A program made the translations under genes and the position numbers. A stretch of DNA of 64,000 nt from Clostridia bacterium (GTDB taxonomy: Bacteria > Bacillota > Clostridia > Oscillospirales > CAG-272): assembly GCA_017446155.1 (NCBI GenBank), contig JAFSRI010000001.1, positions 1 to 64,000 on the forward strand, read 5' to 3'. Shown here piece after piece: positions 12,883 to 20,706 of the stretch; position 1 is the first letter of the stretch, and each line of letters begins with the position of its first letter. Under the pieces are notes generated by a model. It had not been told where the DNA came from, did not search any database, and saw only the letters and a list, made by a program, of their open reading frames with translations.

Positions 12883-13158
12883 TCTCTTCCCCCTCCTTCT
12901 TTTTAAATTTCCTTTTTAAATATTTAGTCGTTTTACTTCGCCTGTTTTCTCATTTTTCCTGATATATTCTTTTGTTAGTTGTCTGTTCAGCTTTGATGCC
13001 GCCGCTGTTTTCGTAAAAAACGCAGAAATATCTTATCTATTACGGCGCATCTCACCTCACCCGATCACAGATCGTTTATGAGCCGTCTTTTACACCTGTT
13101 CGGAGAATAACCACACGCCATTTCCATACGTTTGGAAAACAGATCATCAAAAAATGCG
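12883..13158. other. Intergenic region upstream of the sigma-factor operon
   Basis: No gene is seen. It should hold the promoter of the sigma/serpin operon on the minus strand, but no sigma-A-like pair or recognisable ECF motif stands out. A small inverted repeat TTTCCA-N6-TGGAAA lies at 13121-13138, next to the terminator of the upstream membrane-protein gene, and could be an operator. This is low-confidence description only. Confidence 0.3.
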
Positions 13159-13186
13159 AAAAAAGCCCGCATATGCGGGCTTTTTC
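13159..13186 (-). terminator. Intrinsic terminator
   Basis: The stem AAAAAGCCCGCAT with its complement forms a near-perfect palindrome with T-runs on both sides. It lies immediately after the stop codon of the small membrane-protein gene and separates it from the sigma-factor operon. Confidence 0.85.
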
Positions 13187-13190
13187 AAAT

Positions 13191-13469
13191 TCAGGCTTCG
13201 TCGCGCGCGAAAAGCTCGCTTTCATCAAGTTCAACGTCCTCAACTTCGGCGTCACTCTCTTCGCCCTCATCTTCACAGTCACATTCGCAGCATTCGTCTT
13301 TCGATTTGCATATCAGATATGCGCCCACAGCACCGCCTACCGCCGACATTGCCAAAAATGCCGCCGCGATGCTCTTCTTTTTTGCGACAAGAGAAACAAA
13401 CGTCGCAAGTGCGATCACAGCTTCGGCAAGAAGCGCGATCCCTACAAAAAGTTTTGTCTTTTTAAGCAT
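13191..13469 (-). CDS. Small two-TM membrane protein with acidic Cys-containing tail
   Basis: This 92-residue protein has two hydrophobic segments (about residues 5-28 and 33-54), then a tail starting with KSKDECCECDCEDE that is very rich in Asp and Glu. The tail could bind a metal. The ATG was chosen because AAGGAG sits eight bases upstream; an in-frame ATG six codons earlier overlaps that site and cannot use it. It follows prfB by 27 bp and shares its terminator, so it is probably the last gene of the prfB transcript. The family is not recognised. Confidence 0.6.
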   Translation of the reverse strand: MLKKTKLFVGIALLAEAVIALATFVSLVAKKKSIAAAFLAMSAVGGAVGAYLICKSKDECCECDCEDEGEESDAEVEDVELDESELFARDEA

Positions 13470-13496
13470 ACCAAAATCTCCTTTCAAAATTTAATA

Positions 13497-14600
13497 TTAT
13501 GCTATGCTTTTAAGATAAGCATTGATAAACTCATCTATCTCGCCGTCCATCACGGCGTTGATATCGCCGTCCTCATACCCTGTTCTGGCGTCTTTTGCAA
13601 GCGTATAAGGCATGAAAACGTATGAACGTATCTGCGAGCCCCATTCGATATTTGTTTTTTCCCCGCGGATACCGTCTATTTTTTCCATATTTTCTTTGCG
13701 TTTTATCTCGGCGAGTTTTGAACGCAACATTTTCATCGCCGTTTCTTTGTTTTGCAGCTGGCTGCGCTCTGTCTGGCATCCTACAACGATGCCCGTCGCC
13801 TTGTGAACTATACGTATGGCGGAGTCGGTCTTGTTTATGTGCTGACCTCCCGCGCCTGACGAGCGGTGAGCCGTAACTTCGATGTCTTCCGGATTTATTA
13901 CGATGCTCATGTCGTCGTCGATCTCGGGGGTCACTTCAACCGATGCAAACGACGTGTGACGTCTGCCCGATGCGTCGAATGGAGAAACTCTTACAAGGCG
14001 ATGAACGCCGTTTTCGCTTTTCATATAACCGTAGGCGTTTACGCCCTCTATAAGAATCGTGGCGCTTTTAAGCCCTGCCTCATCGCCATCGAGCCAATCG
14101 AGGAGTTTTACGGTATAGCCGTGCTTTTCAGCCCAGCGCGTATACATTCTGTAAAGCATCGACGCCCAGTCCTGCGCCTCTGTGCCGCCGGCGCCCGGGT
14201 GGAACGACAGAATAGCGTTGTTTCTGTCATAAGGCCCCGAGAGCAGTGTTTCAATATTCATCTGCTCTATCGTTTTTTCTATGTCTTTTTCTTCCGCCTC
14301 GACCTCGTCGCTTACGCTCTCGTCATTTTCCTCAATTCCCATATCCGCCAGAGTTATCGCGTCCTCAATTCTCTGCACGAGCTTTTCATACGCTTCAATC
14401 TTGTCTTTGGTGCGTTTCAGTTCCTGCAATACAGCGCTGGAATTTTCCTGATTATCCCAAAATCCATCGGCTACTGTCTTTTCTTCCAAGTCTTTTACGT
14501 TTTCTCTGAGCTTTTCTATTTTAAGTGCCGAGCCGAGCTCTTCCGCGTCATGGCTCAGCCACTGCAATTTATATTTTGCGTCTTCAAGTCTGATTATCAT
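13497..14600 (-). CDS. prfB: Peptide chain release factor 2
   Basis: This 367-residue RF2 releases the nascent chain at UAA and UGA codons. SPF, the stop-recognition tripeptide, is at residues 206-208 and GGQ, which acts in the peptidyl-transferase centre, at 251-253. The N-terminus aligns residue for residue with other RF2 proteins through FWD at residue 47-49. The frame is open from ATG to stop, so the usual in-frame UGA and programmed +1 frameshift near codon 25 are absent. AAAGGA precedes the ATG. Two near-identical promoters lie upstream. The small membrane-protein gene downstream is probably co-transcribed. Confidence 0.95.
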   Translation of the reverse strand: MIIRLEDAKYKLQWLSHDAEELGSALKIEKLRENVKDLEEKTVADGFWDNQENSSAVLQELKRTKDKIEAYEKLVQRIEDAITLADMGIEENDESVSDEVEAEEKDIEKTIEQMNIETLLSGPYDRNNAILSFHPGAGGTEAQDWASMLYRMYTRWAEKHGYTVKLLDWLDGDEAGLKSATILIEGVNAYGYMKSENGVHRLVRVSPFDASGRRHTSFASVEVTPEIDDDMSIVINPEDIEVTAHRSSGAGGQHINKTDSAIRIVHKATGIVVGCQTERSQLQNKETAMKMLRSKLAEIKRKENMEKIDGIRGEKTNIEWGSQIRSYVFMPYTLAKDARTGYEDGDINAVMDGEIDEFINAYLKSIA

Positions 14601-14670
14601 TTAAGTAAATTCCTTTCATATGTCGGTTTAGTAAACAGTAAAGTCGTAATTCCATGTTAAAACCGTCACT

Positions 14671-14763
14671 TTTTGTTTTTCCGTGTGATCTTCACTTGAA
14701 TCGTTTCCTTTCGTGATTCTGAATTGATTATTTCAAACGTCCGCCGATTTGTAAACCGTTATT
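14671..14763. repeat. Direct repeat, copy 1 (promoter-bearing)
   Basis: This 93-base block and a second copy exactly 150 bases further on match at about 80 of 93 positions without gaps. Each copy contains a minus-strand promoter and the following leader with CACGAAAGGAA. Copy 1 is nearer to prfB. Its -10 is AATAAT, one base less ideal than in copy 2. Confidence 0.8.
14727..14755 (-). promoter_or_regulatory. Promoter P1 of prfB
   Basis: TTTACA and AATAAT are separated by 17 bp on the minus strand, inside repeat copy 1, about 130 bases before the prfB start codon. Confidence 0.6.
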
Positions 14764-14820
14764 AAACATTTTTACTCGACTTCAATGGATGTCGACGTTT
14801 TTCATTTCGGAACCGAAGCT

Positions 14821-14913
14821 TTTCGTTTTTCCGTGCGGTTCTCACTTAAACCGATTCCTTTCGTGTTTCCGATTTGATTATATCAAACGTCCGTCGATTT
14901 GTAAACCGTTATT
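14821..14913. repeat. Direct repeat, copy 2 (promoter-bearing)
   Basis: This is the second copy of the 93-base block, offset by exactly 150 bases from copy 1. Its left end runs into the stop codon of the upstream GNAT-like gene. It holds the better of the two promoters. The pattern suggests a segmental duplication of a promoter plus leader. Confidence 0.8.
14877..14905 (-). promoter_or_regulatory. Promoter P2 of prfB
   Basis: TTTACA and a perfect TATAAT are separated by 17 bp on the minus strand, inside repeat copy 2. The -35 box starts four bases after the stop codon of the upstream gene. Confidence 0.7.
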
Positions 14914-15289
14914 TTGCATTTTTGCAGGGTGCGGCAAAAAACTTGCCGAGGTCCATATACAGTTTGCCGTCTTTTTCGCCAAATCCGACCGCATGTATCA
15001 ACGGCGAATCCTCCCCGTCGTAAAACGCCTCGTGTGCGCCTGCCAAATCGATGAAGTTCAGCACTCCGCGCGCCATAATGAACAGCGCCTCGGTGTCGCT
15101 TACGTCTTTTACGTTCTTTAAATCGAATATGTGACCGTAATTTCCTTTTATATAGAATTGGCAAATGCCGACCGGCTCGCCGTCAACCGAAGCGCCATAG
15201 GCAAAATAGTTTTCTTTATATTCCGCGCCGCACATATCGCACAGACGTTTTTGTTCCTCTTTTTCCTGTATAGGTTTTATTTCAAGCAT
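14909..15289 (-). CDS. GNAT-like acyltransferase fold protein
   Basis: This 126-residue cytoplasmic protein has the beta-strand pattern of a short GNAT domain, with DGEPVGICQFYIKG near residue 37 and a helix following ALFIMARGVLNFIDL. The canonical acetyl-CoA loop (Q/RxxGxG/A) is not obvious, so it may be degenerate or bind something else. Its start overlaps the end of the upstream pseudouridine-synthase gene by eight bases, which indicates coupled translation. Homologues are usually annotated only as hypothetical. The fold assignment is moderate and no substrate can be given. Confidence 0.55.
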   Translation of the reverse strand: MLEIKPIQEKEEQKRLCDMCGAEYKENYFAYGASVDGEPVGICQFYIKGNYGHIFDLKNVKDVSDTEALFIMARGVLNFIDLAGAHEAFYDGEDSPLIHAVGFGEKDGKLYMDLGKFFAAPCKNAK

Positions 15290-16007
15290 TGTCGTTTCCT
15301 CTTTTCAGCGTTTCTATTTGTTCGGCGGTTAGCATCTTCCACTTGCCCGTCGGCAGTTTTCCCAAGTTTATATCTCCTATCGAAATACGTTTTAGCGCAA
15401 TCACTTTCAGCCCCACCGTTTCGCACATACGGCGTATTTGCCTGTTTCTGCCTTCAAACAGTTTTATCTGTAAAACAGTCGTGCACTCGTCGCCGGTAAA
15501 CCGTTTCACCTCGGCAGGCTTCGTTATGTATCCGTCGAGTTTAAACGGCTTTCCAAGCCGCTCGATCTGTTCCTCGCTCGCCTTGCCCTCTACCGTCACG
15601 TCATACGTTTTCGGTTTATGATATTTCGGGTGAGTCAGCATATTTGCAAGCTCACCGTCGTTTGTCATAAGCAGCAGCCCCTCGGAGTCGCGGTCGAGCC
15701 GCCCTATCGGATATACCCTTATCCCAAGCTCCGAAACAAGGTCGCTTACGCTCTTTCTTCCGCGCTCGTCGTGCATCGTCGTCACATATCCGCGCGGTTT
15801 GTTCAACACCAGACACACCTTCTCGTCACCGCGCCCGACTTTCTTCCCGTTCACTGTTACCGTGTCCGTCACGGGGTCTATCTTCTGGCCGAGCTGAGCC
15901 GGCGTGCCGTTGACTTTAACGTTTCCTTTTTCTATCTCGCCGTCGGCGGCACGTCTTGACATCACGCCCCTGTCGGATAAAAACTTAGATATTCTTATCT
16001 TTTCCAA
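15282..16007 (-). CDS. rluB: Pseudouridine synthase of the RsuA/RluB family
   Basis: This 241-residue enzyme isomerises a uridine in rRNA. It has an N-terminal S4 RNA-binding domain (residues 4-60) and a catalytic domain with GRLDRDSEGLL, where D105 is the catalytic aspartate. KLFEGRNRQIRRM near residue 180 is the usual second family motif. In Firmicutes this protein typically sits in the scpA-scpB-dacF neighbourhood, as here, and is called RluB (23S U2605). RsuA (16S U516) cannot be excluded from sequence alone. Confidence 0.88.
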   Translation of the reverse strand: MEKIRISKFLSDRGVMSRRAADGEIEKGNVKVNGTPAQLGQKIDPVTDTVTVNGKKVGRGDEKVCLVLNKPRGYVTTMHDERGRKSVSDLVSELGIRVYPIGRLDRDSEGLLLMTNDGELANMLTHPKYHKPKTYDVTVEGKASEEQIERLGKPFKLDGYITKPAEVKRFTGDECTTVLQIKLFEGRNRQIRRMCETVGLKVIALKRISIGDINLGKLPTGKWKMLTAEQIETLKRGNDNA

Positions 16008-16071
16008 ATCAAATCTTCCTTTTTCGGTCGAGGGGTTCTCTCCCCCCTCGCCGTTTTTGATTATAATTATT

Positions 16072-17157
16072 CTACTTATTTCGCCCTATTGAACTTTTCA
16101 GGCAATCGTCCGTCGCGTAAAGTCCGCATGACGCCATCTCTTCTCCGTCAAGATAAAATCGCACATATCCGATTATATCGCCCTTGTGAATATCCGCATA
16201 AACAAACGGCGGAAGCTCCGTTCTCATTTCAATCTCGCCATGATCTTTTTTCAGTGTAATTCGCTTTTCATCCGCGTTTGAAACGCTCACCGTCGCCGTC
16301 TGCCCTCCGCAAACGTGAACGTTGAATCTCATCGCGCCTTTTTTACAAAGCACGACGCTTTCATACATTTCAAAGCCGGCGTCGAGCATACGCCTGTGGT
16401 CACGCCAGTCGTTGCCGTCGGAAAGGGTGACGCAAATAAGGCGCACGCCGTCTTTTTCAGCCGAAGAAACAAGCGTTCTTCCGCATCGTTTTGTAAATCC
16501 GGTCTTGACACCGGTAATGTCCTCATACTCAAACAAAAGTCTGTTATGGTTGCGGAAGCTCCGCGTGTTTTCTCCCTCGCCCACTGTTGCCGTCTTGCTT
16601 GACACGATTTTTGCAAACGTTTCGTTTTTCAGCGCTTCGCGGGCGATGAGCGCAAGATCGTATGCCGAAGTGTAGTGGCTTTCTCCGTCAAGCCCATGCG
16701 GATTTTCAAAATGGGTGTTTTCAAGTCCCAACTCCGCCGCCTTTTCGTTCATCATCACGGCAAAATTCTCAACACTTCCGCCGACGGCATATGCAATACA
16801 AGTTGCGACGTCGTTTGCCGACTGCAACATCATGGCATAAAGCAATTCTTCAAGCGTATATTTTTCGCCCGCTCGCATATATGCGGACGATCCCTCGACG
16901 CCCTCCGCGCGCGCGTCAAACGTTATCCCCGTTTCCGCCGCCATGTGTTCCAGCGCTACGAGCGCCGTCATTATCTTCGTCGTACTCGCGGGTCCGAGCC
17001 TTTCGTCTTTGTTGTTTTCAAAAATGACCTCGCCGCTGTCAGCCTCTATAAGCACGCACGCGCGTGCGCTGTTCTCAGGCACCTGCGAAGCCGACACACC
17101 GCCGCAAAGCAACAACGCCACAAGTATAAGCGAGCATATGGTTTTTAATATTTTCAA
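16072..17157 (-). CDS. dacF: D-alanyl-D-alanine carboxypeptidase (DacF type)
   Basis: This 361-residue penicillin-binding protein trims the terminal D-Ala of peptidoglycan stem peptides. A Sec signal peptide ends near residue 24 (VSASQ). The serine-protease motifs are STTK at 58-61, SAN at 113-115 and KTG at 218-220. A C-terminal PBP5-type beta domain follows, but no clear membrane-anchor helix. In Bacillus, DacF belongs to sporulation cortex synthesis, and here the next genes upstream include gerW and DUF2953, which fits a spore role. A second enzyme of the family is encoded at 41.6-42.8 kb. Confidence 0.9.
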   Translation of the reverse strand: MKILKTICSLILVALLLCGGVSASQVPENSARACVLIEADSGEVIFENNKDERLGPASTTKIMTALVALEHMAAETGITFDARAEGVEGSSAYMRAGEKYTLEELLYAMMLQSANDVATCIAYAVGGSVENFAVMMNEKAAELGLENTHFENPHGLDGESHYTSAYDLALIAREALKNETFAKIVSSKTATVGEGENTRSFRNHNRLLFEYEDITGVKTGFTKRCGRTLVSSAEKDGVRLICVTLSDGNDWRDHRRMLDAGFEMYESVVLCKKGAMRFNVHVCGGQTATVSVSNADEKRITLKKDHGEIEMRTELPPFVYADIHKGDIIGYVRFYLDGEEMASCGLYATDDCLKSSIGRNK

Positions 17158-17212
17158 TTTTTCTTTCCACCTTCATTTCTTTTTTAGAAATGATGTGCGA
17201 AAAACCCGTTTT

Positions 17213-17668
17213 TTATTCCGTTATCTTGCCCTCTGCCGATTTTTTGTCTTCTTCGGCTTCTTGCACCTCTTCTTTTTCGGCTTTTTTCTTTTCAAAGAAT
17301 TCTTTTATTTTGGCAAATATCGCCGGCAATTTCGCCGCCAGCTCCGAAACTGTCATTTCGTTGTTTGCGGGCTCGTCCACGCTTATGAACTTCACCCCGC
17401 CCTCGGCGTCAATGACAAGAAATCCCACGGGCTTAGCCGTCACGCCGGTTCCTCCTCCGCCGCCGAAGTTTTTCTTGCCCTCCGCATCCTTGCGAGAGGC
17501 AAAATCCGTGCCGCCGCCGGCAAAACCGACCGACACTTTTGACACGGGAATTATCGTTGTTCCCTGCGGAGTCGTTATTGGTGTACCCATCACGGTGTTA
17601 GAGTCAACAACTCCCTTTGCGCTTTCAAGTGTTTTTGAGAACAGATCGCTTACTTTGTTTTCTTCCAT
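17213..17668 (-). CDS. ytfJ: Spore germination/sporulation protein GerW (YtfJ family)
   Basis: This roughly 151-residue protein matches the GerW/YtfJ family: DSNTVMGTPITTPQGTTIIPVSKV is followed by a glycine-rich FAGGG patch and a GGGGGTG stretch, then a C-terminal coiled charged tail. In Bacillus the protein is a spore component needed for normal germination. The second in-frame ATG was taken because the GGAAAGG site ends only one base before the first ATG but ten before the second. It is translated directly after the DUF2953 gene, an arrangement also seen in Bacillus (ytfI-ytfJ). Confidence 0.88.
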   Translation of the reverse strand: MEENKVSDLFSKTLESAKGVVDSNTVMGTPITTPQGTTIIPVSKVSVGFAGGGTDFASRKDAEGKKNFGGGGGTGVTAKPVGFLVIDAEGGVKFISVDEPANNEMTVSELAAKLPAIFAKIKEFFEKKKAEKEEVQEAEEDKKSAEGKITE

Positions 17669-17673
17669 AAAAA

Positions 17674-18324
17674 TCATACCTTTCCCGAGCTTTGCCCGAT
17701 CTGATTTTGGTCATCCTTTTTATTTTTTGCCGCAAGGCGCATATTTGCCGCCCACAGTATCACGGGTTTAAATATCGCTAGCGCACCCGCAAGCGAGAGT
17801 ATAAACGCAAGTTTTATATCCACCACCGTCTTTTCCCCCGTAAAATCGCAAAGGATCTGCGGCGTGCGTTTTACGCTGAGTTTGCCGTTTTCGTCAAGAA
17901 ATCCGACAAGCGCGTTTGCCGCGGCGCTTGCGGCACCGTATATAAGCGCCGTCTTTGCCGCGTCGTCGGTGCAGATATTTACATAAAACTTTATTATCCG
18001 CACCGTCAGTTTCCTTGAAATTGCATAGATTATATCCGACACAAGCTCTGTCACCGTTTGCAGTATATACGGTATATCGTCGGCAGAAAGCGACAGCCCG
18101 CCTTTTTCCTGCGGGGTCTCCCCCTTTGCCGTTTTTTGCTCCTGCTTTGCTTTTTTGGCTTTTTTAGGCTTTTTCTTCTGCGGGAAAAGCATTATCTTTA
18201 TTCCCGCGGCTCTTAGATAAACGCTTACTTTTTCACCAACGTCGATTCTTAACCTGACTAACGGCAAAAACAGCAAAAGCAATATCACAGCGACAATCGC
18301 GCCGATAATATAAAGTGCCGTCAT
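17674..18324 (-). CDS. DUF2953 membrane protein (YtfI-like)
   Basis: This 216-residue protein has an N-terminal TM helix (residues 3-25), a Lys-rich linker (KKKPKKAKKAKQEQK) and a C-terminal hydrophobic segment with LAFILSLAGALAIFKPVILW. This is the layout of DUF2953. Its biochemical role is not known. Family members are found mainly in spore formers next to gerW/ytfJ. The start overlaps the scpB stop by ATGA and its end is adjacent to gerW, so the operon order scpA-scpB-DUF2953-gerW is tightly coupled. Confidence 0.8.
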   Translation of the reverse strand: MTALYIIGAIVAVILLLLFLPLVRLRIDVGEKVSVYLRAAGIKIMLFPQKKKPKKAKKAKQEQKTAKGETPQEKGGLSLSADDIPYILQTVTELVSDIIYAISRKLTVRIIKFYVNICTDDAAKTALIYGAASAAANALVGFLDENGKLSVKRTPQILCDFTGEKTVVDIKLAFILSLAGALAIFKPVILWAANMRLAAKNKKDDQNQIGQSSGKV

Positions 18325-18872
18325 ATTTTCTCGCCCGCCGGCGACTGTATGGGCGGAAGCTCGTCAAGCGAGCTCAGCCCGAATATACGCAAAAATGTTT
18401 CCGTCGTCGCATAAAGGCGCGGTCTGCCGGGCACTTCGAGCCTGCCTACCTCGCAAATAAGCTCGCGTTCAAGCAGAACCCCCACCGAATATGAGCTTTC
18501 CACCCCGCGCACCTGTTCGACGTATCCGCGCGTCACCGGTTGATTATATGCGATGATGGCGAGTGTTTCAAGCGATGAACGCGAAAGGTTGCCGCCGTCT
18601 TTTATTCCCAGCGCGTTTTTAATATAGTCCGAAAAGACTTCTTTTGTCACAAGCTGGCACGCATTGCCGAGTATCAGCAGCTGTATTCCGCGCGGAAGTT
18701 CGCCCGCGTCGTATTCGTCTTTATATTCGCCGACAACGCGCCTGACTTCATCGACGTCGGTGTTCATCACCTCGGCAAGTTTAGCAAACGTCACCGGATG
18801 TCCCGCAGCGAAAAGCACGGCCTCAATTATCCGTTTCATCTCGGCGCTTGTCAATATTTTCTGCTCATCCAA
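18321..18872 (-). CDS. scpB: Chromosome segregation and condensation protein ScpB
   Basis: This 183-residue winged-helix protein is the kite subunit of the SMC-ScpAB condensin. Family signatures include EAVLFAAGHPVTFAKLAEV, SRSSLETLAIIAYNQPVTR and RPRLYATTETFLRIFGL. A TTG start is preferred: AAAGGAGG lies nine bases upstream, and TTGGATGA overlaps the scpA stop by eight bases. An ATG at 18896 would precede that site and is less likely. The order scpA-scpB is conserved across Firmicutes. Confidence 0.9.
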   Translation of the reverse strand: MDEQKILTSAEMKRIIEAVLFAAGHPVTFAKLAEVMNTDVDEVRRVVGEYKDEYDAGELPRGIQLLILGNACQLVTKEVFSDYIKNALGIKDGGNLSRSSLETLAIIAYNQPVTRGYVEQVRGVESSYSVGVLLERELICEVGRLEVPGRPRLYATTETFLRIFGLSSLDELPPIQSPAGEKI

Positions 18873-19632
18873 CTGCTTCATCCTCCTTTGCACCATCGCG
18901 TGAATGTTCGCGACTGAGGGTAAGTATTACGTTTGAATTTGTCGTATCGCCCTCGGCGCGTTTCATCATCACCCTGCCGACTCTCAACAGTTCCAGCAAC
19001 GCGTAAAACACCGTGATAATCTCATCCCTGTCGCGTGTACCATCGAAAAGCTCGTCAAAATGTATCGAGCCTCGCCTGTACATTTTCCTCATAATAAACA
19101 TTATCCTGCCCGACACCGACACCGGACGCTTTGCCCGCAGGTGAGAAACCGCCTCGCTTGTCGCGCTCTTTTGTGCCTCGACCGCGTCCGCCTCACGCGC
19201 GAATATCCGCGCCAGCGCGTTTGAAAGCAAATTCACGTCTATTCTTATGTCTGCGTCAAACGACGGCTTTATCTCGTCCGTATCTTTTTCAAATCTGCCC
19301 TTAAATTCGCCCTCGCGCTCGGACAGCAACCGCGCCGCTTCCTTTGCCGCCTTATATTCCATAAGTTTTCTAACGAGTTCTTTTCTCGGGTCTTCCTCTT
19401 CCGGTTTCGGCAAAAGCATCCTGCTTTTTATATACATCAGCTCCGCCGCCATCGTTATAAATTCACCCGCTATTTCCATATCGGGCTTTTGCATTTCAGC
19501 CACAGCTTTCATGTATTGGTCGAAAAGTTCCGTTATCTGAATGTCAAAAATATTCATTTTATGCTTCGAGATGAGCGCCAGCAACAAGTCGAGCGGCCCT
19601 TCGAACTTTTCTGTTTTGAATACGAGCTCCAA
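18865..19632 (-). CDS. scpA: Chromosome segregation and condensation protein ScpA
   Basis: This 255-residue kleisin bridges the SMC heads in condensin and helps segregate the chromosome. The N-terminal FKTEKFEGPLDLLLALISKH and MNIFDIQITELFDQY are typical, as are the C-terminal winged-helix residues ending in VIFYALLELL-like VFYALLELLRVGRV. The TTG start at codon MELVFKTEKF was chosen because CGGAGG lies nine bases upstream and the resulting N-terminus matches other ScpA proteins; a TTG eight codons earlier would put that site inside the gene. Confidence 0.92.
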   Translation of the reverse strand: MELVFKTEKFEGPLDLLLALISKHKMNIFDIQITELFDQYMKAVAEMQKPDMEIAGEFITMAAELMYIKSRMLLPKPEEEDPRKELVRKLMEYKAAKEAARLLSEREGEFKGRFEKDTDEIKPSFDADIRIDVNLLSNALARIFAREADAVEAQKSATSEAVSHLRAKRPVSVSGRIMFIMRKMYRRGSIHFDELFDGTRDRDEIITVFYALLELLRVGRVMMKRAEGDTTNSNVILTLSREHSRDGAKEDEAVG

Positions 19633-19817
19633 AGAGTTTTTCCTCCGTTTTGTCAATCATTTTCAGACAGCGAAACGCTTATCTTCGTTTTGAGTTGGGC
19701 GTGTGATTATAATTCTAAATATATAAGTGAAAATCCCACGGTAATTAAGTTTATTGTTTTAAATATTTCCTAAATGTCACTTAAAATCGTTTCTCCGTCG
19801 CGGCGGGTATTTTTTCT

Positions 19818-20531
19818 TTATACCACAAGCGATACGAGGTTGTTCATTCCGGTATAGATGACGTTTGCAAGCCACCCGAGCGGAACGTCGAGCGCACCCG
19901 CAAACAAAAGCACGAACAGCGCTATCTGAATATATCTTTCGTATCTCATAACGGAAAAATACGCCTTTGTCGGCAGGAAAATGAAAAGAATACGCGAGCC
20001 GTCGAGGGGGGGGATCGGCAGCAAATTGAACACTGCAAGATAGATATTGAGCATTTCAAGCTGAGCTACCATTCTGAACACGATATACATCAACGCCGCG
20101 CCGAAAGATTCAACCTCACCCGTAAGTGCTATCGTCATCACACTCGATGCATAAGACGGGATCAAAAGCAAAAGATGAGATATTATCGTTGCGATGAACG
20201 CTATCAGCAGGTTTGATATTGGCCCCGCCGACGCCACCAGCGCCATTTGCCATTTAGGGTGTTTATAATATCTGGAATTTACCAGCACGGGCTTTGCCCA
20301 ACCGAAACCGAACAGAAGCATTGCAAGCGCGCCGAACAAATCGAGGTGTTTTAGCGGATTTATCGTCAGTCTGCCAAGGTTCTTCGCCGTCGGGTCTCCG
20401 CACTTATACGACACCCAGCCGTGCGCCCATTCGTGAACCGAAAGCGACAAAAGCACAACCGGTATGGTCACGAGAAGTCTTATAATTATTTCAGTAAACG
20501 AAGCTCCGCTTCGCAGAAGTGAAAATACCAT
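19818..20531 (-). CDS. Site-2-type membrane metalloprotease (M50 family, YwhC-like)
   Basis: This 237-residue polytopic membrane protein belongs to the M50 family of intramembrane zinc proteases. The zinc motif HEWAH is at residues 33-37 in the second TM region, and the third ligand is D177 in PIPPLDGSR. ASAGPISNLLIAF is another family signature. There is no PDZ domain, so it is the short YwhC type and not RseP. The gene has its own GGAGG site and follows engB by 175 bp, in which a candidate structured RNA lies. Substrates of this subfamily are unknown. Confidence 0.88.
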   Translation of the reverse strand: MVFSLLRSGASFTEIIIRLLVTIPVVLLSLSVHEWAHGWVSYKCGDPTAKNLGRLTINPLKHLDLFGALAMLLFGFGWAKPVLVNSRYYKHPKWQMALVASAGPISNLLIAFIATIISHLLLLIPSYASSVMTIALTGEVESFGAALMYIVFRMVAQLEMLNIYLAVFNLLPIPPLDGSRILFIFLPTKAYFSVMRYERYIQIALFVLLFAGALDVPLGWLANVIYTGMNNLVSLVV

Positions 20532-20583
20532 TCGTTTCCTCCGTTAAAAATGTATTTCTGTTTTTAGTTATCCGAACAGTTTT

Positions 20584-20683
20584 CGCGGCGGATTGTTTTT
20601 CTTTAAGTTAAACGTTCCCACTCAAATTATCTTGCGGAAAAGCTCTCTTTTTGCCGCAACGATGTTTTAAAACAATCTCCGCG
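20584..20683 (-). ncRNA. Candidate structured RNA or 5' leader upstream of the M50 protease
   Basis: On the minus strand CGCGGAGATTGTTTT (20669-20683) pairs with AAAACAATCCGCCGCG (20584-20599), giving 14 base pairs with one small internal loop. Inside lies a second hairpin of 10 pairs (20632-20642 with 20648-20659) built on TTGCGG and CCGCAA with a single bulge. The remaining loop of about 30 nt is unpaired. The element lies between the engB stop and the protease start, about 55 nt before the start codon, and has no T-run, so it is not a simple terminator. It matches no riboswitch class that I know. Confidence 0.4.
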
Positions 20684-20706
20684 TTTTCAGTTATTTCAAA
20701 TAAGCC

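Noticed and set aside
13866..14660. 264-codon open frame antisense to prfB
   Set aside because: Same reasoning: prfB is certain in this stretch and the antisense product has no recognisable domain.
16029..16050. GC-rich hairpin (CGAGGGG-N8-CCCCTCG) between dacF and the rsuA-type gene
   Set aside because: On the minus strand, where both genes are read, no T-run follows; it would only stop plus-strand transcripts and there are none, so it was not called a terminator.
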